Source: Musa acuminata AAA Group
Taxonomy: Eukaryota; Streptophyta; Magnoliopsida; Zingiberales; Musaceae
Direction: 5' to 3'
NCBI RefSeq assembly: GCF_036884655.1
Contig: NC_088327.1
Location: 10,057,501-10,121,500, forward strand
DNA length: 64,000 nt
The translations under genes and the position numbers were made by a program. This document shows, in pieces, positions 38,801 through 52,263 of the stretch; positions within the stretch are counted from its first letter, which is position 1, and each line of letters starts with the position of its first letter. The notes under the pieces are model-generated. The model did no database searches. It had not been told where the DNA came from and saw only the letters and a program-made list of their open reading frames with translations.

Positions 38801-39582
38801 AGCTCAACTTTAATTTGAGGGCTTGCCTTCTAAAATCTACAAGAAAAGAAAATAATATAGGTGTGTTCGATGAAATCCCTCTAACACTTAAACAAGTGAT
38901 TGAAAAATATTAAGATTCTATATAGAGAAACTTGCGTTTACTCGTTTATGATTTGAAAGATAATTTTTGAGTCTTATTTAGAAAATAATTTACATTGAGA
39001 TCTATCGTGATTGAAAGTTTTTCGAGTCTCAAGTTTAAAATATTCATCAAATTATTTTAAATAATAATTAAACTGTTAGAGATGAAAGACGCATACATTT
39101 ATTGGTTTTAAAAAGCGAATCATTGTCATCAGCGTGTAAATCAAATAAACATTTTAACCAAGCCGTGCAAGCTCGCTCTGCCACGATGTAAATGATCACT
39201 ATCAGATTGAAACACTAGTCTTCAGCTACCATTTTTTTTGGGAAGCTCAACTTTAATTTGAGGGCTACAAGAAAATAAAATAATAAAATAAAAAACCTAT
39301 CATCGAGGTGTGTCCGATGAAATTCCTCTCACACTCTGTTAAGTAAACAAGTGATTGAAAAAAACAATGTCAGACAAAAGAAAAATCTTAAGAGAAACTC
39401 ACGTTTAATCATTTATGATTAGAAAGATAATTTTCGAATCTTATTTAGAGAATAATTTACATTGAGATTTATCAAATCTTTTTAAATAATAATTAAACTA
39501 TTAAAGACGATAGACGCATACATTTATTAGTTTTAAAAAGTGAATCATCTGTCATCAGCATGTAAATCAAATAAACATTTTA
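38801..39582. repeat. Two diverged 340-350 bp direct repeats
   Basis: Unit 1 (38801-39156) and unit 2 (39244-39582) both start AGCTCAACTTTAATTTGAGG and end TGTAAATCAAATAAACATTTTA. Shared inner blocks include GTGATTGAAAA, GAAAGATAATTTT, ATAATTTACATTGAGAT and AGACGCATACATTTATT. Several insertions and deletions separate them. No open frames. Possibly a duplicated fragment of a larger element. Confidence 0.8.
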
Positions 39583-40099
39583 TTCTTCTTTAAGGAACAA
39601 ATGTAATCAAAATTATATATGGGTTGTCGTGTGTTAGAAAGAGAAAACTGATGAAGTGGCCTTTTGGTATGGCTTCCGAAGCAAAAAAAGGCCATATCTT
39701 GCAAGAGTCGCTCCTTCTAAGGGTCCAGTTTGATGCCAAGGGGAGAATAGAAGAGAACTATCCATTAATATGACTATATGTACAACATAAATTAGTCGAT
39801 TTACTTCACTGCCTCAGTTAGATTTTTCTGACATAAGCATAAATATTACATAAATGATAAATAATAATGTACTTATTTCTAAAATCTTTGAATTGATTAC
39901 TATATTATCGCACAAATGATAAGTCTCATATTTTCATTTAATCGTCATATAAGTAAGTCATTTGATATTAATATTTTTTAAATTTATTTTTCTTTTAAAA
40001 ATTATTATGTAGTTAAGAATTATTATTTTTCTTATGATTATAATGTTATGCTGATGCGATCGCAGCCTCATACGGGCGGCGGACAAAGGAAGGCGTTGC

Positions 40100-40106
40100 G
40101 ATAAGG
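40100..40106 (+). promoter_or_regulatory. I-box (GATAAGG) upstream of transketolase
   Basis: GATAAGG, a light-response motif found in many photosynthesis gene promoters, lies 221 bp before the transketolase ATG. The region 39583-40326 otherwise shows AT-rich spacer, turning GC-rich from about 40050. The motif is short and could be chance. Confidence 0.35.
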
Positions 40107-40326
40107 GGCGATGGATATGGCTGGTGAAACCAGAGGCAGTCATCCGTCACCCCTTTCTGACGGCTGAGATGTAATCCGTACTCCGATCCGACGTCTCTCG
40201 ATGCGTGGGTCCCTTTCCCCTCGCTCCATTCTCTCCGACACCCCATCCAAGTGGCTCAAAAGGCCCCGTACCTTTCTTATTCCTCTCGCCCACTCCATCC
40301 CGTAGCCAATCGAGAGAGTGAGAGAC

Positions 40327-43300
40327 ATGGCCGCTTCATCCTCCGTGAACGCCGCCCAAGCCATCGTTGGCCTCGCCGTCTCTAGCCATGGTTCCCACTC
40401 CGCCGACCGCGTCGCCGTCCCCGCCGGCGGATTCGCCCTCAGCTCCCTCGCCGGCCGCTCCCTCACCTGCTCCCACTCCCCCCGTTTCCAGCAGCAGCGC
40501 CGGTGCCCGCGGCAGGCGTCACGCGCCGCGCGTCGCGCGGCGCCCGCCAGGGCCGCCGCGGTGGAGACCCTCGAGGCCGCCGCCACGGAGGCCCTCGTCG
40601 AGAAGTCCATCAACACCATCAGGTTCCTCGCCATCGACGCCGTCGAGAAGGCCAACTCCGGCCACCCGGGCCTCCCCATGGGGTGCGCGCCCATGGGCCA
40701 CATCCTGTACGACGAGGTCATGAGGTACAACCCCAAGAACCCCTACTGGTTCAACCGCGACCGCTTCGTCCTCTCCGCCGGCCATGGCTGCATGCTCCAG
40801 TACGCCTTGCTCCACCTTGCTGGCTACGACAGCGTCCAGGTCAGGCCTTGGATCTTTCCCGAGTCTCATCCTCAGATTTGATGAAGCTATTACCAAGAAA
40901 GTTGGCAACTTGATGGTGATCGGTCCATTCTTCTTCATAGATTTGGATCTGGCTTTGGAATGAGATCTCTGCTATTCCTTTTTCTTGCTTTAATCATGGT
41001 ATCATCACACACGTAATTTCTTGGAATCGAAAGCATACTAAAGTCCTAAACTTCTCATTTGATCAGTTCACTCAGATGCCTATCATGTTCACCGATCTGT
41101 ATAGTATCAAACACACTAGATCACTCTACTCTACCAATTTCATGTGCGTTTTGATTTGCATCAAGATGATGTTGTTTTGGTCATTTAGATGGAGGACATC
41201 AAGCAATTCCGGCAATGGGGGAGCAGAACTCCCGGCCATCCTGAGAATTTCGAGACGCCCGGAGTTGAAGTCACCACCGGTTAAGTCTCCTGCAGATTTT
41301 ATGATACGTTTTGTGATCATCTCTTTCCTTCATTGCTTTCCCTGAGCTTTCACGACCGTCTGTTGATCGGCACGAACACGATGCAGGGCCACTTGGTCAA
41401 GGCGTAGCCAATGCCGTAGGATTGGCACTTGCTGAGAGACACCTTGCGGCCCGTTTCAATAAGCCTGACAACGAGATCGTCGACCATTACACGTAAGTTC
41501 TGTCTTGGTTATGTCCGAATGCTGCTGCTAAGTTCACACGTTTGAGTAATTTGATTTCGATCGGTAGATATGTTATACTCGGAGACGGTTGCCAAATGGA
41601 GGGCATCGCAAACGAAGCTTGTTCGATCGCCGGACACTGGGGTCTCGGCAAACTCATCGCCTTCTACGATGACAACCACATCTCCATCGATGGAGACACA
41701 GAGATCGCGTTTACAGAAGATGTGTCTGCTCGTTTCGACGCTCTCGGGTGGCATACTATCTGGGTGAAGAACGGTAACACAGGGTATGATGACATTCGTG
41801 CCGCGATCATGGAAGCAAAGGCTGTCAAAGATAAACCAACACTCATCAAGGTTTGTGTTGTTTGCCGGAATTGTTCTCGAGCACAATGGCCGGCTGGGTA
41901 TGCTTGTTTCGGATTGCTAAGCTACTGCATTCGTGCAGGTCACCACTACCATCGGATATGGATCGCCCAACAAGGCGAACTCGTACAGTGTGCATGGAAG
42001 TGCATTGGGTGCCAAGGAAGTCGATGCAACTCGACAGAATCTTGGATGGCCGTACGAGCCTTTCCATGTGCCCGAGGATATCAAGAGGTCAGCGACTACG
42101 AATTCGGATTCTAATCGTCGATTATGAATGATTTGTTCTGTACATAGACCTGTGCTCTGGTTTATGGTTCAGTCACTGGAGCCGCCATGTCGCTGAAGGT
42201 GCGTCCCTTGAAGCTGAGTGGAACGCCAAGTTTGCAGAGTACGAGAAGAAGTACAAGGAGGATGCTGCAGAGCTGAAAGCCATCGTATCGGGAGAATTGC
42301 CTGCCGGATGGGAGAAAGCTCTTCCGGTGAATCTCTCACCCTCCTGTCTTCTTACGCTATCCATCCATTCGATGTCGTAAAGCTATGATTCCATGTGGCT
42401 CTTTTCCAGACATACACTCCTGAGAGTCCTGCCGATGCTACCAGAAACTTGTCGCAACAGAACTTGAATGCGCTTGCGAAAGTTCTACCTGGACTTCTCG
42501 GGGGTAGTGCAGATCTCGCATCCTCCAACATGACATTGCTCAAGATGTTTGGGGACTTCCAGAAGGGCACGCCCGAGGAGCGTAATGTTCGTTTTGGTGT
42601 TCGGGAGCACGGGATGGGCGCCATCTGCAACGGCATCGCCCTCCACAGCCCCGGCCTTCTCCCCTACTGTGCGACCTTCTTTGTTTTCACGGACTACATG
42701 AGAGCTGCCATCAGGATCTCAGCTTTGTGCGAGGCAGGAGTCATCTATGTGATGACGCATGATTCCATCGGTCTCGGGGAGGACGGTCCGACTCACCAGC
42801 CGATCGAACACTTGATAAGCTTCCGAGCCATGCCGAACATTCTAATGCTCAGGCCTGCCGATGGAAATGAGACCGCCGGAGCATACAAGGTCGCGGTGCT
42901 CAACAGGAAGAGGCCATCGGTGCTCGCTCTCTCGCGGCAGAAGCTTCCTCAGCTTGCGGGAACATCAATCGAGGGAGTAGAGAAGGGAGGGTACATCGTT
43001 TCAGATAACTCCTCAGGTAACAAACCAGACCTGATCTTGATGGGCACCGGTTCGGAACTGGAAATTGCAGCGAAGGCTGCCGACGAGCTGAGGAAGACGG
43101 GGAAAACGGTCCGAGTGGTATCGCTCGTCTGCTGGGAGTTGTTCGAGGAGCAATCAGATGAATACAAGGAGAGTGTGCTCCCCGCTGCGGTGACTGCTAA
43201 GATCAGTATCGAGGCAGGTGCCACGCTTGGATGGGAGAAGTACGTCGGCGGCAAAGGGAAGGCCATCGGGATAGATCGGTTTGGAGCGAGCGCTCCTGCG

Positions 43301-43366
43301 GGGAGAATATACAAGGAGTTCGGCATAACGGCAGACAGTATCATTACCGCAGCCAAATCGCTCTAA
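40327..43366 (+). CDS. TKL: Transketolase, chloroplastic (7 exons)
   Basis: Exons 40327-40839, 41189-41279, 41387-41492, 41568-41850, 41939-42087, 42173-42326 and 42410-43366 give 750 aa. Residues 1 to about 75 are a Ser/Ala/Arg-rich plastid transit peptide. The mature enzyme starts near [20 protein letters not shown]. The thiamine diphosphate motif begins at LGDG (241-244) and continues to the NHISIDG segment; [10 protein letters not shown] and [15 protein letters not shown] follow. The protein ends [15 protein letters not shown]. It transfers two-carbon units in the Calvin-Benson cycle and oxidative pentose phosphate pathway, in the stroma. The upstream in-frame GTG at 40318 is ignored in favour of the ATG. 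Intact and GC-rich in the first exon. Confidence 0.96.
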
Positions 43367-44106
43367 GGTTTGTGATAAGCTTTTGTTCCAGCTTGCTCTT
43401 TCTCTTTCTTTCATGATTTGAGGATGCTACAAAGAACGGATTCAAATCTGGGATTTGGACTGTAATAAAGTTTTCGTATGTCCTTCATCATTTGGTTCGT
43501 ATTCGTCAGTGTCTGCGTGCTGAGGACATGGCTGCAAACGGCTGAAGATTGTTCGGTTGTGAGGCTGTCCGCTGAGCCACACAAAAGTGGCTAGACAAGG
43601 GATAGCCTTCCAGGTCCATTCAGCAGGACTGGCGGCGAAGCGAGACATGGGGATGGGACCATCTTCTCTATTGTCTGCTGTCCTCTTCAGGGTTATATAT
43701 ATAGCATACACAATAGGCCATCTCTAAGAAGCTTGGTTCGTTACCTTAATATTAAAATGGAAATTATTTCCCCTGACGATGCAAATATGAAAAATCTTAT
43801 TATCCTTGACGATCAAAATATTACTATGAAAAGTCCTGTGTGCTAATCAATAGTTTTGGATCTCATGCATGCAAAAATTAAGCGCCTCGAATGGGACTTA
43901 AGTGGTATACATCACAGTCGAAAACTGGCGGTTGGTCTCAGAAGAATTAAGAGGGTTGCAAAATTCTTGAGATCAGGAAAATGCTATGATTAAACAGGAT
44001 TCGAACTCTCGACTTACCCCTAGGAAACAAGAACAAACTAACGGCAAAATAGCTCACATAGAAGAAGACATTATAGATAATCATATGAACTCAAATGAAG
44101 GCAAAC
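43367..44106. other. Spacer between convergent transketolase and uS10 genes
   Basis: Contains the 3' ends of two convergent genes. No gene supported. A tRNA-like B-box on the minus strand near 44000-44011 is discussed among rejected items. Confidence 0.4.
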
Positions 44107-46707
<2,601 letters not shown>

Positions 46708-46726
46708 GATGAATCAAGACCAACTA

Positions 46727-46918
46727 CTAGAGATCAAAGAGGAAAACAGCATAACACCACAGATCGGAATCAGAGACGGTGACGGCCAGGCAAAGAAGAA
46801 CATCTCCGTCCTTACCTCTCTCAATCTTTTCTGGGCTGCCACTGCCGCTGCCGCTGCCGCCGCCGCCGTTCCGATCACACACCCCCGAGTCCAGTCGCAC
46901 GAGACGGAGATTAGGGTT
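46727..46918 (-). promoter_or_regulatory. Leader intron and telo-box of the uS10 gene
   Basis: On the minus strand an 89-bp intron (46815 to 46727) interrupts the 5' leader just before the start codon: donor GTAAGG, acceptor CTCTAG. AACCCTAA at 46918-46911 is a telo-box, located upstream within the GC-rich leader or promoter, matching the arrangement at the P1 gene. Confidence 0.6.
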
Positions 46919-49298
46919 CGGTGTTCCAACCGGGGGGAGCTGTTATATAGCAAATTTACGGAGTAAATTTACAGTCGTACCCCAATAGGAATCCAAAATT
47001 ACAAAAATATCCCGACCCAACACACGCGGCAACATCGACCTTTGAGGCAGTCATGTCAGACAAGTCTAATCGAACCGAATCAAGTTCGAATTAACTAAAT
47101 AATTACAATGTATAATGGGTCACGTTTTAATTCTGAAGTGTAAGAATTTGAGTTGGATGAGTAATTTATTTTCTTTTATCAACACGAATTGTTCTAGAAT
47201 TGAAACCGTGTGAATTCTAGTCAATTCCAAGAATCAAAACCCGCGATTTTGATTCCGATTCCGAAACCATAGTCACTCTTATAAATTACCGACACCTTAG
47301 TTCTCATTATGAAATGTATAACAAAAAAAGTCTAAGTGAAGTGACTATTCTCGTTTCAAATTTAGTTACGATTCTGAACAAAAACCACAATATGACGATC
47401 ATTCAAATAGAACATCATGTTATTCTCTAAGATCAAGACTATATTATGTTAAAGAAAAGGTTTCCCATAGCTTGTAAACATTATGTTATTCATCTACAAA
47501 TTAATCTGTGCCGGGCTGTTAAAGAATGAAAAAATGTAAAAATTCATGCATATAATTAAACATGATGCGATAGGTTGTCACAATTCATCTGAAAATACAC
47601 ATTGTTGGGGTAACAACAAAAGCAGTCACAGTTCATCAAAACACAATTTAAGAGCACCAGAAAGTTTATCCTCTCCTAAGATTCCATAACTGAGTCCTTG
47701 AGCTGATAAACAACTGGTTACCGGTGACTTCCGTATTTCTTGCACAAACGTTTGCACTGAAATTGCATGGAGTGGTCGAATCCTAAACCGCGAGAGTGCT
47801 TGCAGTGTCGGAGTCGCTGTGCAAAAGCAATGAAGCAGCCATTAGACTCAAAAGAGCTAAGTAGGCAAATGACAATCGATAAGAGTATGTTACATTGGAA
47901 CCCTTTCAGTTGTAAAGAGTAAATTGCAATAAAACATATATCAAAATTTATATGATGCAATACATAAGATGTAAGTTAAAAAGAACAAGTCAAATTTAAC
48001 CAATCAGCCAGGAACAACCATCGTTGAGAACATAATCTGCAACCAAAGCGTAAATAAGACTATCTATGGTGGTAAAGGCATGTTCAAAGGAGAGTTATAA
48101 ATATATCAGTCAGCCAAGCTATCCATTTGAGATAACCGATGCTAAAGGAAATTGAGAGAGGGCCAAAAGGAATTCATTAGCATTGATGAGAATGTATTCC
48201 CTGACTCTTGTTTGATTAACACAACTGTCCTTAACGGAACTTAACGGCGAGAAAGGACCAACAAAAGTAGCTGGGACCTTACAGCTGCTGCTTATTGTGT
48301 GTGCAACATACTTGAACAGATCCCCCTTTGGGTCATGCAAGGTACTCGAGTAGATCACAGTAACGAACAAATTATACATAAAATTTTAGGTTTGCCAGTG
48401 CAGAGGCTTCAGTTCCTTGTATTCTTCTTAACCAAAGTGTCAGACTAATGTTTTTAAAGCAAAGTAGGAATTCTTCAACATCTCATAGCTGCTTAAAAAT
48501 ATAGTGACACGTTCTTGAAGTAAATATTATTAGGCTATGCGACAATCAACAAATTGATGACAATGATCATGTGATCCATATAATCACAAGCAAAATCATG
48601 ATTGACCATGGAATATATTGTCAGAATAAACTCATATGCCAAACTGCTAAGCACAAGACAGAGAAAGGTAAAATACTAAGAGACATAGAACTTCCTAAGA
48701 CGATGGGTGACTTAATAAAAAAAACACAGTCAGAACTATCTTTAAAGGAGCTTGCATGATGATACATCATTTTCCCACGAACATCACAACATATTAAACA
48801 TCTGATTACAAGATATAATGACACAGGGTACCAAAATTACCAGAACAATTTAATCATCCTCTCAATCACAGAGGAATGATAATTTGATGGAATAATTTGA
48901 AAAACAAAGGTCAATCCAAAAAAAATCCCAATTCCCTATATCAAAAAAGCAAAATGGGTACGACAATATATTTCAAATATCAAAAAGCAAACACAATGTG
49001 ACATCATATATATCATATATCATAATTTGCTACAAGAACTTCAAAGAGTTGATGATAAGATGATGATAAAAGACCTCGGAAATCTTACGTGCAATTCCTG
49101 ATTTAAACTTACATAATATTGTCCATGTTTGTAAGATCAGATCCAAATCACGGATTGATAGTTCCACTTGTTACTCTTAGTGCACAACTGATGATCGCTA
49201 CAGTTTCCTATGAGCGTCAAATGTCATTCTGTATTCCATTCTAAATGTATCCATAACAAGTGAAGCAATAATGGAGCACAAGGTGATAGAGACACTAA
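46919..49298. other. Spacer between uS10 and the uS15 pseudogene
   Basis: AT-rich. A minus-strand exon-like stretch at 47718-47820 encodes a basic Cys/His segment (RLRHCKHSRGLGFDHS) behind an AG acceptor and ends in a stop; I do not recognise it and call no gene. The remainder shows nothing. Confidence 0.35.
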
Positions 49299-49961
49299 CT
49301 ATTTCAAGGTTGCAGAGAGCTTCTTTGTCTTCTTGTAGTGACGGGCCAGGCAGTGGATCCTGCTCTCTACTAGGATCAGTCTGAACTTGGCGTCTTTGTC
49401 CCTCCTGTTCCTCTCCAAGTGCTTCCTGATGGACACTGCCTTCTAAATCAGGCGGTACAAATCCTCCGGCGTATCCGGTGCAAACCCTATCGACCCCATT
49501 GCCCAAAATCATAAACCCAGAAGAACCATAGAAACAATTCAAGACAGCGCCATAAAAATGGTGAGTTAAGGAAATTAGCAAGATGTTACCATGAGCCTTG
49601 AGAATCCTGAGGATCTTGCTCCCTGTCACACTCTTGACCTGGGCTATTCCATGAGAGTCACGAAGTGTGGCACCGATCTGTGACGGCATCAGCCCCTTCT
49701 TCGCAAACTTGCAGATGCTCTCCTCCACCTGTCATATCAAGGGTTCAATAAGCCTCGAAGCATTAACAAGAAATGTGGCTCGAAATAGAGGAGGCGGCTC
49801 ACGTCTTGAGCAGAGATCTTAAGCCAACTCGGGGGCTTCCCTTTCTGCAGCACAAGACGTGGTTAACGATTCCATCACCGCCGAAAATGGGGGAGAGCGA
49901 GAGAAGGGAACAAGATACAGATCAGAGGATGGTATTACCCGCGGCTGTGCATGCGACCCAT
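49299..49961 (-). pseudogene. RPS13: 40S ribosomal protein uS15 (S13), degenerate copy
   Basis: Exon-like pieces in order: 49939-49961 (MGRMHSR), about 49812-49846, 49590-49728 ([20 protein letters not shown] and on through [16 protein letters not shown]) and 49299-49486. Introns remain, so it is not a processed copy. Three lesions: the second exon lacks the usual central stretch of about a dozen residues between KG and PPSWLK and its junction is out of phase; TAG at 49445-49443 replaces a conserved Lys codon after DLYRLI; the C-terminus is replaced after YKKTKKL and stops early. The reading frame beyond the TAG is otherwise well conserved, so decay is recent or the stop needs checking. uS15 is a small-subunit core protein, and other intact loci must supply it. 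Confidence 0.82.
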
Positions 49962-50350
49962 GGCGACGGCGGCCGCTCGTCACCGGCCGCAGAATGTAGC
50001 TGAAACGGCACAACCCTCGACGGCGCCGATGCGGCGGCCGTTTACGGCTTTGCGATCTGTACAGACTGTGACATCGGGTGTTGTTTACCGAAAATGCCCC
50101 GGTCAATGAATGACCGTCTGTATATATTAGTATAAAGAATAAAAATATCATTTAAATTATACGATAAATATGTCATCTAAAATACCACGAACCCATGAGA
50201 TTGGATCCGGATTCGGATCCAGTTCGGGCCGGATTCGGATGTTGGGACGGGATTGTAGCAAGATGGACAGCGGGTCGAACCCGACCGATTAAAAATCCTA
50301 TAGTTTCATCTTACACGATGTTCGCCGCCTCTACCAAGTAATCTATATTC
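49962..50350. other. Upstream of the uS15 copy, to the retrotransposon
   Basis: GC-rich leader/promoter remnant of the uS15 copy (to about 50090) followed by ordinary spacer. The last five bases, TATTC (50346-50350), are the left target duplication of the retrotransposon. Confidence 0.5.
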
Positions 50351-50849
50351 TGTAACGGTTATTATTAAATATTTTATTTAATAATAACGTAACCGTTCTT
50401 ATTAAGATTCATAATTCATTATCATGAATTTCTTCATTTATTATGGTTTAAATGATTTCAGTTTCTTATTCTTTATGCATGAAACCGTTATTATTAAGTT
50501 AAATATTTAATATCATTAAGTTCTTCATTATGGTCCAAACGTTACAAATTTGAATTAATTCTTGAACGTTATGAGTTGGTGATGATAAATGTTCTTGATG
50601 GGAGAACATCTATATATACATGAGGATTTTGGTCCCTTGGCTCAATCATCTCTTTGAAGCGAAAGGCTTTCCTACACCATCTAAAGCGAGAGTTCTGAGC
50701 CGAGAAGAACCAAAGTTCAAGAAGAAATCTCTGCAGAAATTCTTGGCGACAATGGCTGGAGGTACGCTATTTCGTTTCCGCATTAGTTTTATTGTGTTTC
50801 TATTACAATGATTTAGAAACACAAGTTGGCTTCATTAAAATATCTTACA
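50351..50849 (+). repeat. 5' LTR
   Basis: 499 bp, TG...CA ends. By eye it differs from the 3' LTR at eight positions and has no indels. It contains an ATG at 50752 followed by a perfect splice donor (see the gag entry). A TATA-like TATATATACA lies at about 50611-50620. Confidence 0.97.
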
Positions 50850-52263
50850 TTTGGTATCAGAGCCGAATGACCTCTGCCTTGATATAAATTTTTTTTCATT
50901 TTTATGCCATGAAAATGATTTGATTTTGGTTTCTTCTTGGAAACTTCTTGATATATTTTTATTGAAAATCATGAGGAAATATCATTTTCAACATTTTAGT
51001 TGGTAAAATGCTCATATTATGTATGCATATTTAGTTATATTAATTATGTTTATGAGCAAATTTTTTATGTTTAAAATGTCTAGTGATCCATATAATCTTA
51101 ATTAATTAAGAATTAGCCACAGCATCCTTAATTAATTAAAATTATATATAAAGTTAAAATAAGGATCACATAAGTAATTAGACATCATATTGTGATTGAT
51201 TATATTTTGTATAATAATTGTTATCCCATAGGATCTTTTATTATATTTAATATAATTAACCAGGATAAAATATCAGATTATTTTCATAATTTACCCACAG
51301 GGATTATGAATTGGAATATAATTTGATAGTTTTATCATAAAGACCATATGAATCTATTTGAATTAAGAATTTAGCCCACAGGCAATTTTTAGATTCATAT
51401 TTTTGGCATGTTTCACATTGGTAAAACATGTAATTTAGTCTATTAAGCTTCAAATTTTGACATAAGCATGTTTGATTTTATGCAGTTTCTCAAACTGTTA
51501 ATTTCTCTGATATTCGATGTGATATTCCCGAACTTAGTGGTGATAACTATAAGATATGGAAGGAGAGGGTTCTCCTCCATTTAGGGTGGATGGATATTGA
51601 TTATGCTATTAGAAAAGACGAACCACCTATAGTCACTGATACCAGCACTCTAACTGAGATCGCGTTATATGAGCGATGGGAGCGATCCAATCGGCTCAGC
51701 GTGATGTTTATCAAAACTAAGATAACTGCTGGCATACGTGGTTCTGTTGACCAACATGAAAATGTCCGAGACTTGCTAAAGGCTATCGATGAACAATTCA
51801 TCACTTCGGATAAGGCACTAGCAAGCACCCTTATAATGAAATTTTCATCCCTTAGACTCACCAACATAAAGGGTGTGCGTGAGCATATAATGCAAATGCG
51901 AGATATTGCGGCTCAACTTAAGAAACTTGAGGTTAATATGTCAGAATCCTTCTTGATGCACTATATTCTGAACACCCTTCCACCTCAATATAGCCCTTTT
52001 AAAATTTCATACAATACACATAAGGACAAATGGTCAATTAATGAATTAATGACCATGTCTGTTCAAGAAGAAGAGAGGCTAGTAATGGAATTGGGTGAGA
52101 GTGCATTGATGGTAACGACTCAGGGAAGAACAAAACTGACAAACATCAAGCCAATCAAAAAGCTTATCAGCAGGGAAAAGGTAAAATACCACCCTAAGCT
52201 GATATCAAGAAAGAAGCAAGGTGTTTCTTTTGTAAAAGAAAGGGACACATGAAGAAGGAATGT
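50752..52263 (+). pseudogene. copia gag, disrupted
   Basis: The gag body is open from 51486 to 52252 (SGDNYKIWKERVLLHLGW, then the UBN2-type helical region). No good ATG precedes the conserved N-terminus, but ATGGCTGGAG at 50752-50761 in the LTR followed by GTACGC, and an acceptor TATGCAG ending at 51485, would join in phase; gag would then begin in the LTR. The CCHC zinc knuckle (first Cys 52222, last Cys 52261) is in a different frame from the gag body, so at least one frameshift lies between about 52130 and 52222; the knuckle frame also has an in-frame TAA upstream. Described as found; not repaired. Confidence 0.8.

Noticed and set aside
40140..40938. Long alternative frames over transketolase exon 1
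   Set aside because: Shadow frames caused by high GC at codon third positions.
43985..44045. Possible tRNA gene on the minus strand
   Set aside because: GAGTTCGAATCC resembles a B-box, but no proper A-box and no cloverleaf could be built around it.
47718..47960. Minus-strand 80-codon frame with a Cys/His-rich basic end
   Set aside because: Only about 33 residues look exon-like; no partner exon or family recognised.
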